Assembly: GCF_000149955.1 (NCBI RefSeq) | Contig: NC_030992.1 | Location: forward strand, 1,519,073 to 1,583,072 | DNA: 64,000 bases | Direction of reading: 5' to 3' | Source: Fusarium oxysporum f. sp. lycopersici 4287 | Lineage: Eukaryota > Ascomycota > Sordariomycetes > Hypocreales > Nectriaceae | In this document: piece by piece, positions 9,720 to 22,309 of the stretch | Position numbering within the stretch: position 1 is the first letter of the stretch | Layout: each line of letters begins with the position of its first letter | The notes under the pieces: generated by a model | Seen by the model: only the letters and a program-made list of their open reading frames with translations | The model's database searches: none | What the model was told of the DNA's origin: nothing | Program-made: the position numbers and the translations under genes

Positions 9720-12700
9720 TACAGCAGGCGCCATAAGATAGTCACAGTTATGTACGACAAGGACTGAGTATCAGGCAAGAGCACAGAAGCGGCTCTAAGC
9801 TGAAATCATGAAGGGGAAAAAAAGGCAGCTCAATCCGATGCTGCAACGAGTAATTGCGCTTCTCGGACTTGGAGCTGAGAAACGCTGAGACTTCCCTGGT
9901 GGCGAACGACCCATACACTGCCGACTGTCCAAAAAGTTGAAAGGTCCTGAAAGTCGTTCTGATCAACGACTTGGTAGTCAATTATGGATACCGATGCGGA
10001 GCCAAACTCCAATGGTAACATGAATCGAATATGTGCACCGGTGGTAATCGCGGATAGAAACACACGAAACACACGAGACAAATTCGACAAGGAGGTCTTG
10101 GTGGTATCGTGGAGCGTGCAGCACAATGAGGGGAAGACGGGAGCAAAAGACGATCGACACTCTTGATCCGTCTCTTTAAGAGGGACGCTTAGAGCGGCAT
10201 CAGGAAGAAGTGCTATGTAGTACCAGCAAGGTCAGGAGAGACCAGGAGCTAGAGTAGGAGAGTCGGGAAATAGAAGCTAGTTATGGAAATGGAGAAGGGC
10301 GAGAAGCTTGAATGGAATCCCCGCTCTCTGTAGAAACACCAGAAGAAAAGGAGCCAGGCCTAGAGGAGCAATGCAGTAAAGGACAGGGCCAGTTGAAAGG
10401 GAACGGGAAGCGACCCAAACAACTGGTGCGACCGAGGCTCGAGGAGTGGATTCAGTCAGGGTAGCTAGCAAAGGGGACCAAGAGGATGGAGACAAGAGAC
10501 GAGGACGGGGTCAAGAAGGACCAGGACTAGCAGCTTGGGACCCAGCAGCTTGGGACGGGTATCTAGCTCTCGGCTTTCTTGGCAAAGCCACAAAGCCCCT
10601 ACCGCAAAAGAACTGCAAGTGGAACAAGCGCTTGTTGCTGATGTGTCATTGGCATTGGATGTTGTGCTGTCTTGGTGTGGTGACTACCCCGGTCTAGAGC
10701 GCCTGTACGTACAAGAGGCGACCCATTCAGTCGGGAACTAGGATCCAAAAAGGTGAATTTTGAGTCGTGTTTGTAATACAGCCCAACGCACCATGTTTAA
10801 AATCCAGCAGCCGCCTGCCTTTGATTCACCAACTACTCGCCATGGACATGCACCGGTAACTGGATATGAGAAGAGGATGAGGTACGACGGCAAAGGTGTG
10901 CAATTACGTGGCTGTCCACTAGAGACAAACGCGCATATACGATCCCTTAGCTCACTGGTAATATTCCGACAAATGGGTCCGGACATATTGGTAACCCTTG
11001 TGAGGAGACGAAGTGAGGAAACAAGGCTGGAGTCATTGCGGCGCAAGCAAAACAATGTTCTGAACCAGGACGGAAAAGACCCTTCTGGAGTTTACTGAAC
11101 CGTTTCATATGTACTTTCGGTATTAGCGCTGTATCGAGTTACGCAAGGAGATACCATTGGCCACGGTAGTTCCTCTGAGCCTGCAAATGACTTCGGGTAC
11201 GCAAAACAAACTCCCGTCAGGACCCTGGTCCCTCATCCCTCTCATTCATCAAGGGGCTTCGGGCGGTCCCAACGACGTGGGTGGGCTAGCTCAAGCCTAA
11301 CGACCGGGCGGCGCTGGGATGAAATCCGATGGCCTGGGTCGGACAAGGTGCAACCAACCAGCTTTCCGACGGCTTGGGAATGGTCACGATCCTTGTTCTC
11401 ATGTTGGTGGATGTGTATCTTGGGAGGACTTTTTAGCGTTGTCCACCGAATGTCCTGTGCGAATTATGAAGATGGAAGCGTTCGGCCGATTCATCAAGCA
11501 TCATTTTAGGACCTGTCAGGTGGTTGATCCTCAGCCTAGGTCGACGCCTATGGACTTGGAAGACTGCGGCTCAAAGAAGCCACAACAAAGGTTCAAGCCA
11601 CATCAACGAAACCGACGACACATGCCAGAAGATTTTTCTTGTATGCGTGATGCGAAATGATATGGTGTGATGTGATATGATTTTGGGGGTAGTCATCAAG
11701 GGAGAGTTGAATAGGAGGAGATTAGAGTAATTTATTCTGAGATCCGTGGGGAGTGGATGAGAAATGCATGCTTTTGATCAATGAAGGAGGGTACAAGTCG
11801 ATGAGATCACCGGTCACGATAGCACCTACCAATATTAGATTTACGACCTAGAGTTCAATTTTCGCTTTGTGATAGAAATCTCCTGGAACTACTGTCACAA
11901 GACCGAGTGCCTATGACAAGGATGATAAAGGCCAAAAATATCTGTAAAGCCATCGGGACTTTACCCTCAGGCATGTCAAGCTACGGACGTCACTAGAACA
12001 AGCTTATCAATAGATTAGAACGGTCTCCGTTTGATTCTGTATTGAAAACACATCGCTCATCATTCTCATTTCAAGATCTAATATGATCTAACATATTTTA
12101 TGCCTCTTCAGCATGGGCTACTCTGGCCCCAATTCTTTTAGTCATGCAACTAAAGTTGGCTCTAACTCTGAACCTGGTAGAAACTCAATCTGTCTCTCGT
12201 GACAAACTCACTAAGGGACAGCCCATGAGCACAATTAACGCCATGATTTGGAAAGTTACCTGGGCGCCCATCTCCCAGTAGCTAAGGAATATTTGTCATA
12301 ACACGCCTTCTACTGCTACCGGCATCGTACCGTCCCGCGTTTCATGTCAACTTAGCTGCAGTTTTTGACGTGAAGTTAGTAGCCTCTTCCAAACTCAATG
12401 CATCCTTATAGTAGTATGCACATGCTGCTGCGTAACTTGGCAACTCAAAGTCAATGTTTTACCGCTGGAGGCACCTCTTTACGTATTTCTTTGTACACAA
12501 AGTTTAATTACTTCTGCCATTCCTGGCCTCTCAAACACTCCTTGTCCTTGTCAAAGTTGTCCCCGGAAGAGATGCTTCTGCCGATCCCTTAGGGTCTGCC
12601 TTCACCTCTCAGAAACCTCTTCTCTCATTTTGAGTTGAGTGACTATTAATAAGCGGGCCAAATGGGACCCTGTCTCGTAAACATTTCCTCCTTCGGCGGT

Positions 12701-13029
12701 TTCCTTTCCCCTCTTCTTCCTTCATCCTGGTTCAGCTGTATTTGTCTTCAACATTGGGGACGTGGTAATATCAGGGCTGTAATACAACCTGCACATTGGC
12801 ATTAGTCGAGATATGAAACTGGCAGTGGCTAGGGGAGGCAATAAAATTCATGACCTCAATTCTAAATGATAAAAAGATTCAGGTAAGTTAGCCCAAGTTT
12901 AAGGACCTCTCTGATAAGTTTATCTTGGCATCCTCTTCCCAGGGAGCGGCTAAACCACGCATGGAGGGACGATCCACCAGTCTGGGCGAACAATACTTTG
13001 CTCGACAGGTAAAATGTTCACTGTAGCAT
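9720..13029. other. Gene-poor region upstream of the methyltransferase
   Basis: No convincing gene in 3.3 kb. The + strand is purine-rich from about 10190 to 10560, so the methyltransferase coding strand is CT-rich there, a common feature of fungal promoters and leaders. Open frames such as 11319-11660 (+) lack any protein-like pattern. Part of this stretch must be the methyltransferase promoter. Confidence 0.45.
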
Positions 13030-13263
13030 TCACAACCAAAAAAGAGCCTTCATTAACTTGAGGAATTTCAGTGTTGATCCGGCACATGTTGGTGTTGCGG
13101 GAATCTGGCCTGACACCTGTGTCACCATCGCTATCGTTACAATGAGTACTATCAAAGCAATAATAATGGCCCAGCGCTTGACAGGATACCATTATCTAAC
13201 AAATCGGGACGTCTTTGGGGCATCACCGAACCAATCGATAGACATGGTCATATTGCTAACCAT
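13030..13263 (-). pseudogene. Broken small membrane-protein ORF
   Basis: From ATG 13263 the frame reads MSIDWFGDAPKTSRFVR, hits TAA at 13194-13192, and continues as WYPVKRWAIIIALIVLIV, then TIAMVTQVSGQIPATPTC, to a TGA at 13030. The part after the stop is a textbook single membrane segment preceded by basic residues, like an N-terminal signal anchor. Only one base change (for example CAA to TAA) separates it from an open frame of 77 codons. It may be the start of a longer gene decayed further down. No family is recognised. The alternative is chance, which I cannot exclude. Confidence 0.3.
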
Positions 13264-14437
13264 GATGTATGCTCCTTGACCGTTACCAATACTAAGGCAC
13301 CTTGCGCATATTTCGCTACATATAATTATTGGCTTATACACAACTCGAAAACACATCTCCGTCGCGATCGATAAGAATGTTCGGTCCCAGAATCACAAAT
13401 CCGTAGGCTCATTTCTGATGCCCAAGGGACAAAGGTAGGCATACCAATTTTGTTTTCTTCTGGTGACCTAGTCTTGTTACCCAATACCATCCCCAGGGAC
13501 GCCATTAGCACTTAAACCCCAAACGTTATAATCTCGGTGCAAGTTCCCATGCCCAGCTTTATACCTCCGTAATCGAATTCTCGAGGAATTCTGGGGGCAG
13601 CCCCCCAACTTTTCCTTGCTTCGCCCCGAAGCCGTTTCCCCGAGCATCCTTGACCTTAAACCAAATTTCTAACTACCTGTGGCAGATGCCCTATTGGTTA
13701 ACGGAACGTGATGATCTGTTCCGTCCCGGCTCCCACACTAGAATCACAAAATGTAAGACACTCGAGCCATTCATGCGTTGTCAAGGGTGAATCACCATTG
13801 TATTGCTGAGATTACGTATCTTGCAGCCTCTCACTAATTATATCACCTGCACAACTTTGAAAATGCGCTGCATGCATGTTTCACCACGTACAATGCTGTA
13901 CATGTTGTACTGCGGAAAAACCGTTGCATCATTGCATGCCTTGTGGGTGAGTATCACTTGGCTGTGACAAGGAGAGATCCAACATATTTTGCATATCTAT
14001 AGGAGGTGAACTTTGGTAGCTGTCCTCGGCTCTGATGGTCTTCATGTCGACTGTGTCATATAGCGTGAGCATAATAGAGCCTCTAGTTCACAGTATTGGT
14101 CTCCCTTGCATTAGAACCATTGAAGCTCAACGGTATTTGACTTAGCATAGCCTCACAATGGCTGATAGGGTAACAGCACAGGTATGTACAACATAACATC
14201 GGATACTCACTCAGCATTGGCCATTGCACCCGGTTTTGCCTATGGTTCTCAATTGATTCTTTTATCTAAGATGTATCCAAAAATTTAAAGCAAATCTACA
14301 TGATCGGCGTGCCCTCCTACTCCTGTGGGGGTATAAGTCATCTCATCTAATTCACCATCAAATAGCTACAAAGAAAATCATTTCCCCAAGAGGACGTTGC
14401 AAGTCATTACCCTCATAACAAACAGGCTCACCCTGCT
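13264..14437. other. Intergenic, 3' flank of kinesin gene
   Basis: AT-rich and without a supported frame. An imperfect palindrome-like patch (GTACAATGCTGTACATGTTGTAC) lies near 13888-13910. Confidence 0.4.
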
Positions 14438-17400
14438 CTAGAAATCGCTCCCGGGGTAGGGGCTGGCTATCCCACTTCCGGGGACGCTGTCATTGCTTGA
14501 CATGTATGTCTGATCGATTCGGAAGATCCAGTCCATCTTGTCACGCTCGCTCCGTGCTGCGAATAGCCAAGTGTTGTCTGTCCCATAAATGGCAAACACT
14601 GCGGACTGCATCCGCTCTGGTAGTCGCTGAAGGCCTGGCCCTCCTGATGAGGCACCAGGTCCACTGCCTGTCCATATAGTAGAGATAACACGGCCTGAAG
14701 CAGTTCGTCGATGTCCTGGTGTGAAATCAGTTCCCCCATCCTGACCTTGCGCTCCAGAATCATCGGGGCCCTGAAGCAGGCCCAACACCCCAGGCTGGCT
14801 GTCAATACGAGAGTTTCGCAAACTTATGAGCCCAACCTCGTCACCATCAGTAGCAGAGTGCAAATGAAGGTACGGTCGCCGCAGCTCGACGAATCTTTTG
14901 ACCCAACGAGTCGAGTCGCTGTTCGGAATCATCAAGTACCCGCCTTTCAGAACTTTGGGGTTCTTTGGTACTCGGATAACTGTTGCGATAAGTGTCGGCT
15001 GCGCTGGACCGTCTGTCATCAGACCGTCTGTTGGAGGTGCCATGTTGGTCGGGCTAAGGATGTTGTTCGATGGATCAGGATATTTCTTCCATAGCTTCAG
15101 ACACTTTGTCAAAAGATAGGTCTGGTCTTCATCATACTCGGGTTTGAGCAGCGGCTCTTCCACAGTAATTGTTTCTTCCTCCTCGACTTCCGTAGCTTCT
15201 GGTGTCTCCGATGAGGCTTCTTCTGTGTCTTCCTTCTTTGGCTCTTCCTTGACAGGCTGGTCCTGTTCATCAACGTGGGGTTCTCTTATTTCACGCTGCT
15301 CCAGGTTAGAGAGATCCGTCTCAGGTTGTTGTGCTTCAATGAAGAGTTGAAGTTGAGGTTCGTCTGCGGGAGGTTGCTCCTCGTCATCGAGAGAAGGAGT
15401 CTGTGAGGTTTCTGGTGTATCATTAAGCAGGTCATCGTCGCTTGGGATGATCGGCTTTAGCTCTGGGGAAGGTTCAGGCTCGGGTTCTTTTTTCTCAGGC
15501 AGGGTGTTTGCTCCATCCAGACCAAGTTTAGCTAAGACAGACTCCGTGACTGACATGTCCGCGGCGCGTCTTTTCTTCTTACGAGCCATGAGGAAATCGC
15601 TGACTAGCGACACCCCTCGAGGTGTCCAGCTTGTTAGGTTTTCCTCGCCTTTGACGTAGTCGTGTTGGCTATTTAGCCTCCACAGGTCGCCGACTTTCTT
15701 GACAGGAGCAGGACGCATGGCAAGAGTGAAAATGCCAGTCGAGGAGCGCACAAAGCGAACATTCTGCCAGAGTGCCGAAAACATTGAGGTCTGCCGCACG
15801 AAAGTTCTTGACAGAATCTGCACGCAAACCTTTTGCGAGAACTTCATCGGCTCAGCCAACTTCTCAGAGCTGATCTCCCATGAGATTGTCATTTGAACTC
15901 GATACTTATCCTGCGTCACTCGATCAAGCAGTAATGAGTTGTGCAAGCTGGAATCCCACTGAGCATAGATTGTGAGGCTTTTGGTACCGTTGGCGTTCTC
16001 GCGAAAGATCGGGCTCTGGGACAACTTCAGAGAGATATCAGGTTCATTGGCTCCCATGTCAGGTGTCTTCCCAGCCGAGTCAACAAGTCTGATCTTTCCA
16101 ACGCGAACAGCAGTGACACCACTCCATGGAAGAGCATCGCCAGAACTGTGAGAGATATTAATGCCGATTCTTCGTTGCAACCCCTGATGAAGCTGAAAAG
16201 TTCCCGTGTCAAGCTCGCTGGTTTGTGTAACTTCAACGGCGCCATATTCGCCATTCTCGTTCAATTCCATGATTTGAATCCGGGAGAGTAAATCGTGCTT
16301 CTCTTGGGTGTAGAACTGTGATTCATTGATTCGCGATGCTTTGGCTTTATCTTCTCTTACAGGCACAGCGTCTCGCATATCATCCCAGCTGAGCAGCTTA
16401 TCCAGATGCATCGTGGAGACCTTGGCGAAGATGGCGACTCTCAAGGTGACATCTTGGGGGGCAAATAGAGGAATGCTCATGCTATGAACACTCTCAAAGC
16501 GAATAGGTCCCTCGTCAAAGTCTTTGATCATTTGGGTCGTGGTAATGCCATCCTCTTCAGAGATGCCTGGGATGAAGAGCTGTGCGTGGACTTCTGTGCC
16601 TTCTCGTTCAGCAAACCCCACGAGCTCGTGCATGACAACATTGAACTTGAGGGTGTTTGTTGGTGCACGGGCATGTGATGGTTCAAGGGAAAGCTTGATG
16701 ATACCGACAACATGTGATGTGTAAGGCGATAAGACATCGAGAGTGGAATCTTGAACCCGGCACTCGAAAACTGCCTTCAGTGGCACATCAACCTCGCCCA
16801 CAAGCGTATATGACGGCATACATGTCTCAACAAACGGGTTATCGAGACTGAGGTGCTGTGCATATTCCGGTTGGTCAAGATACTGGTGCATCTGCCGCAT
16901 CTGCCTTACGCGGTCATGTAGTTTCTCCAAACTCCATAAATGGACCACGCTGTGCTTATAATCAACCACACGAATGCCAATGCACGGCTTGTGAGCTTCC
17001 TCCAGCGCCACATCATCGCCCTCACCAGTAAGGCCATTGAGCACCATATCATAGGACGAACACAAAACATGGCCGACATCAACCGCCGCAAATTGGAAAA
17101 CGACGTGCTCATCAAGTTCGTGACTCATGACCTGGGCTTCTTTGAGAATGGATGCGTTTTGCAACACCGCCTCAGCCATCTTCACGAAATGTCGGCCTCG
17201 CCAAGTCTTAACAGTCTTCTTTGCCATCTCAATCTCTTCTTCTGAGAGGGTCGGGCTCTTCTTTGGCATCTTAAGGGGATCCATCTTTTCGATCTTCTCT
17301 TCGAATTGCTTCCGCTGTTGGTTTAGCTGTTTCTGCATGTCTTCCTTCAACTCCTTCAACGCTGCCTCCATCTTGACCTTCTCCTGTTTGATTTCTTCAA

Positions 17401-19825
17401 TCTCGACGTTAGCAGCCTCGGCGCTCTTTAGTTGGTCCTGGTACTCTTCTTTCTGTTTCTCCAATTTGCTTTGCAACTCTTCTCGGACCTCTTTCAATCT
17501 ATCGTCGGGCTCTCCTTGTTTTGGGGTTGAGGGCATTGTCAAAGCGGTATCCAACGAGAAGTTATCCATCGTGCCGTTCGACAGGTACTTATCCCTGATC
17601 GGGTAAGAAGACTCCGAATCGTCCCCATCCTCGCGACCATTCACTCGTTCCGCCCTTGCCCTCTGCACATCCTCGAATAAAGCATTGAGCTCTTCGTCAG
17701 TAAGACTGGTGAGGTTTTGATCAGATCCAAGAATTGCGCCAGCGGCTTCTCGTCTTGCGAGCGACCAATCCGATTCCCTGCCACTTCTCTGGAATATTGA
17801 TGGAGATTCTGGTCTAGAGATGTCGCCAAATTCGGAGACCCTACTAAATGATCTTTCGTGGCCGGGTCGGGGACTTGGCGAGGGCGAGCCTCGATCCAGT
17901 GCCTGGAGCTGGCTAGCTGTGATGGAGTGTCGGAGCAAGCTCTGTGGTCTCTCTGGCACCTCAGCCCGCTCTGCTCTCGCCTCCATAGGGTGATTAAATC
18001 GGAAAATATGGAAATCGCCCAGAATAACACGGTAGCCAGAATGAAGTTGTGACGGCTCGGTGATACGCTTTCCGTTGATCATGACCGAAGCACCCTCACT
18101 GGGAGTGAGAGTTACAGTCCCATCGGGAGCATTTTCAAAAGTACAATGATCGTGCAATATCCTGGATCCGTTAAGTCGGATGTTCGCTTGATGATCGGCG
18201 TTGGTATCGACATTGCCGACTGTTGTGGTACCAGGCTTGAGGTTGTAGACCAGGCACTCAGCCAGAAGCGGATCGTCGGACAAGTTGACCAAATGCGGCA
18301 TCTTCTTCGGCGTATGCAGGCCAACGAAACCTTTCTCAATACTGACACCAAGTTCTTCGAGAGCTGCTTCACGTTCTTTGTGAATTTCCTCAGTTTTTAA
18401 CAGTTTCTCCTCCCATGTCTGATTTAGATCCGTAAGCAGCTTCTCACTCTGGCTCAACTGCTCCGCGATCTCTGCCTTTGAGACCTTCTTCAGAACCCCG
18501 TCCGAGCCAGTGATGCTGACCATCTGCTGATCTAGGGGTGTGCCTTCAGGATAAGTCTCTCCGCTAACAAGTCCGCCTCCAGCAGCTCCACCAGGAACAG
18601 GACCATTCCCAAGTTTGCTTCTTAATAGCGATAACTCCTCCTTCAACTCTCTGATCATACGGGCATTAGCATCCTCGTTGACAACAGCATGGTTCTTGAT
18701 TCGCTTAGCGGAGTCGGCATATCGGAGAGTGCTGAGCGTTTCATCAAAATTGATATCAGCGGGACTGACGGCTGCAATCATTGCCGTCATACTGTTACCA
18801 CCTAGTGAATCTTTCAACAACCACGTCAGGACACTGTCTCGGTAGGGAACTTGACCAGTGCCTTTTTTCTTCTTGCCACCCGTTGACAGGTCAGCCAAAG
18901 CGGCAATGACACGACCCAATGTCGACAACGATCGGTTGATCTCAGCGCCCTCTTTCAGCCTCGCACCAGTGGCACCAGTTGATGTCGCTCGTTCAGAACC
19001 TGCCAAATCTACCAGACTGATCTTAGCAACCTTTTCCATCTCCATCTTTGTGTCGGTATCGTATTTCTTCTGTGTCAACATCAGGGTGAAGACGGCGTGA
19101 CTTCGACTTGATGTTTGGTTCATATTGGTTGCGGCGACCGTTCGGGCCTTGTTTCCTTCATCCATGAGATGTTCAATTTCCTGGAATTCGTTGACTGCAA
19201 GCTTGGCAAGATCTTCAACATAGGGACCTGTGGAGGGATGTTCTCGGACTTTGAGGTTGCCCTTGGTCGATGGGTTGAGTAGATCTCGGACACGTTCGTT
19301 GTAGATCTCGAGATAAGAGACTTCGACTGTGCATTTCGTTGTTTTATCCTTCTTTAGCTCATCGATCCTTTTGAACATATCCTGGCAAATCAAGGGAACG
19401 ATCCCTATTTCCTTCCCATAGCCCATCATAGAATATGATTTTCCTGAACCGGTTTGGCCATAAGCGAAGATACAGTTGTTGTAACCTTGGAATGCATTGT
19501 CGAGAAGAGGCTGTCCCAGATCGTCGAAGAGGTTCGATTGGCCAGCGTAATTGGGGTCGTCTTTGTTGAATGACCAGTACGAACGATCGAATGCAAAGGC
19601 TTTTGGTCCTCCATCTTTCACGCCTTTCCCTTCAGGTGCGGTAATCACCGTCTGGTTCCCTTTCATCTCAACAATACATTTTGCACCTCTTTCGATTTCT
19701 GCATCCCATTTCAGCACCGCTCTTTACCTATTCAAGCCCAAACCGGTGAGCGCCTACTTACCTCTGCTATTGAAAGGTCGACATCTCACCACCACCTTGA
19801 TATTTCCTCCGCCTGCGGGCGGCAT
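14438..19825 (-). CDS. uncA: Kinesin-3 motor (UncA / KIF1A-Unc104 type)
   Basis: Two exons, 19825-19762 and 19698-14438, encode 1774 aa. Exon 1 gives MPPAGGGNIKVVVRCRPFNS. After a 63 bp intron the frame continues REIERGAKCIVEMKGNQTV. The motor domain holds P-loop GQTGSGKSYS (about 101), switch I SSRSHAVF (about 216) and switch II DLAGSER (about 251). Coiled coil, an FHA domain (about 500-570), charged coiled coil (about 745-830), the KIF1B/DUF3694 region and a C-terminal PH domain (about 1604-1754, starting LKGGYLMIPNSDSTRW) follow. This is the full kinesin-3 order, as in Aspergillus UncA, which moves early endosomes to microtubule plus ends, with the PH domain binding the vesicle. An acidic Glu-rich linker (about 1400-1545) precedes the PH domain. 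Confidence 0.95.
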
Positions 19826-20573
19826 GGCTGGCGATTTGTCTAGGGGACCCAAGTCGGTCCCCTCTGGACAAAAGCTTGGTTGTTGAGAATGCGCGGGATT
19901 TGGAAGGGGATCAGGGCTGTCCCCAACACGATATATACCGGTAGCTTATAGTTTATTGTAACGGCATGTGGCTCCACGGTGTAGTCGCCGTCCGAAACTT
20001 CAGCGCATTGTCTCGTCGGTAGGTATCGCTACGTAAGGGGGTTGACCGTCCCTTGAGGCACGGGCTAAGAGGTACGTATCCAGAAATGACGACAGTGTCG
20101 GATTTGGTATCGCTATTCAAGGTTTCGACAGGGGCTCGCTGTGGATAAAGCTCGTCTCGCTGGAGCTACCTTCCTGGGAGCTGAGCTGCAAGAATGCTTG
20201 CCTGTTCGTTGTCGAGGACGAGTGAATACCTTGCGATGGTTGCTTGTCAACAAATTTGGTGGGCGCGGTCGGAGGTCGCGCAGCAAGCTGCTTGGTCCAA
20301 GTCCCGTGCTTTGATTGGCAGCTGATGCATTAGCAGGGGATCTGGGGTTGTTAGTAGAAGCTGGAGTGGGATTCACGTGGAAGTGACTCCAATCTTGTTG
20401 AAGGCACACTAACTGCCGAGCATTAACCGCAAGCCAGCGATCATCCCATCTTCGTCAGCTGTTGAAACAGTTGCGTCTGTACACAATGCCAATGGGTTTG
20501 ACGGTGTTAATTTCATGAAACTCGTGGTCTTCATGTTTTCCCCAATTCGTTTCGCTTTTCGGTTCAGCCCTTG
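19826..20573. promoter_or_regulatory. Upstream region of the kinesin-3 gene
   Basis: Non-coding as far as I can see. It lies between the kinesin start (-) and the next possible gene (+), so it likely holds the kinesin promoter. Confidence 0.45.
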
Positions 20574-20973
20574 ATGTTGACTTCCGCCTCTACTTTCGCT
20601 TCTGCTCCTGTTCCCCGCGCTTCATTTGTGGATCACGTCCATGCACCAGCCATGGCATTCATTGACAAATTTGACGTCTCAAACTATGCAGACCTTGAAA
20701 TTGTCAACTTTTTGTTCAACTCCACGTTAGTTGTGATTCTCTAATGGTTTAATTCAGCGATACAGGCGAAAACGGACTTGCGTGCCTATAAAGAGAAACA
20801 TGGAACATTTAAGAACCCTGTGGCGCGCTTCATCAATAATTCCAAAGCCGATGAACCCGTTCTTCATCGTGAGATTGAGTGTCTTGCTTGGCGAACACTG
20901 CCCTCATTATTGCCAGCAGCTAAGACCTCTTCGTCTCGCTACTCCGGAAGTTGGGGCATATGAACCGAAATGA
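20574..20973 (+). CDS. Possible small two-exon hypothetical gene
   Basis: An ATG frame from 20574 reads ASAPVPRASFVDHVHAP, then MAFIDKFDVSNYADLEIV, then NFLFNS, and meets a GTTAGT donor at 20726. With acceptor GATACAG at 20765 the second exon reads RKRTCVPIKRN and ends at TGA 20971-20973 (119 aa). With a weaker GTTGTG donor four bases later, the second exon reads instead AKTDLRAYKEKHGTFKNP, then VARFINNSKADEPVLHREIE, to a stop at 20961-20963. The second reading looks more protein-like. The choice is open, and the locus could also be a decayed gene. I do not recognise a family. Confidence 0.3.
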
Positions 20974-22309
20974 AAATGACTCACAGAGACATCTCGCTTG
21001 CAAACGCAATCCTTGAAACACCTTCGAACTCATGTACGAGTACGGAGTCCCTTACATAGGTCTCTCTATTGCGTTTACCTGACTAAGAATCCCTCATACG
21101 GCTTGTAACAACAGATTCAATGAGGGAAACTCGAGACATATCCAGGACGCCGCGACGCTTAACAGAATCCAGGATCAGCCATGTTATTTCTCCTGATAAT
21201 TCTTTTCAAATTAAGGCCAAGGGACTGACGATAGCAATTGGTGTCTGATGCTCGCTCGCCTGCAACATCATTCAGGAATGATGATTAACTGAAGCTCCAA
21301 AAGGCCATGGCGTCAGAAGTAGATCCAACGAATGAAGAGTGAACTTGTATCATTAAGGTTTTCGAGTGCAAATCGCAACATTGCGACTAGGACAAGGGTT
21401 TGAGGATCTCCAATTGACATTTGCAGCGAAGCAGTTCGCCTTAGAGCAGATCATCTGGATCCAACGGCATGGTCGTGCTAGCACTCTTTGAAAAAGAACA
21501 AAATTACTTGGCTTTTGACAGTTTCGAGAAAGAGAATGGGGTTCTGTGTCGCTTACAAGATCGGCAACCCGCAGACTTATTGGTCAAGTGGCTTTGCGTG
21601 CCGTTGCCCCTAGATCAAGAGATGCACATGGCGCTTACTTCACCCAATGAGTCTCACGATCGTTTAAAGCTTGAGTTGTGGTAAGCGCAGATCTGGGTTC
21701 GCTTGAATAGAGCATGACTTTTGTCGACGTGATCAGCCTTACAGACATCCACCACAACCCCCATATTCACTTGTTCACACACGTATTTAAGGAGTAATAA
21801 AGTCTGGATTCAATAAGCGTCCTTTCAATTCCCTCCACACGGCGTTACTGGCACCAGATGCACCCATTCGATATTTGCCACGCTGGCAGGGCGGACGCTG
21901 GACGCCGCTCACCAATGACCAACCACACCTGATTCGCCTCACTTTCAAAGGCTCACGGCGTATGGCAGGGGTTTCCTGCCATATTGGTTCCGATTACAAG
22001 GAGCGACAAAAAACACATGCAGCAAATCAAATCTGGGTACCCCTTGAAGACCTTCAAATTCGTGTTGGGGATATCATCCTGTGGAGCGGTGAGCATAGTC
22101 ACACGCAAAAGATTAACATACCTTGGGTTCGCATACATTAGCATGAAAGGTACCCTCTAACCGTCAGGCACATCGTAACCATATCTTGTAACTTAGCAGG
22201 CTGTGCCAAATTTGGATAAATACCCTCCCTTGGCCCAGTTCATACCACTTTATCCTTCCCAGCCTGTCTCGATATTCGTAGGTTCCTCAGTAGAATCGGT
22301 TGTGCGACC
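20974..22309. other. Intergenic, no supported gene
   Basis: An open stretch near 21875-22141 (+) has no good start and no recognised pattern. The last few hundred bases should include the promoter of the next gene. Confidence 0.4.

Noticed and set aside
10446..10697. Arg/Gly/Asp-rich open frame
   Set aside because: Low-complexity reading of a purine-rich tract; no conserved pattern.
11319..11660. 113-codon + strand open frame in the gene-poor region
   Set aside because: Composition is not protein-like, with no family pattern and no splice partners.
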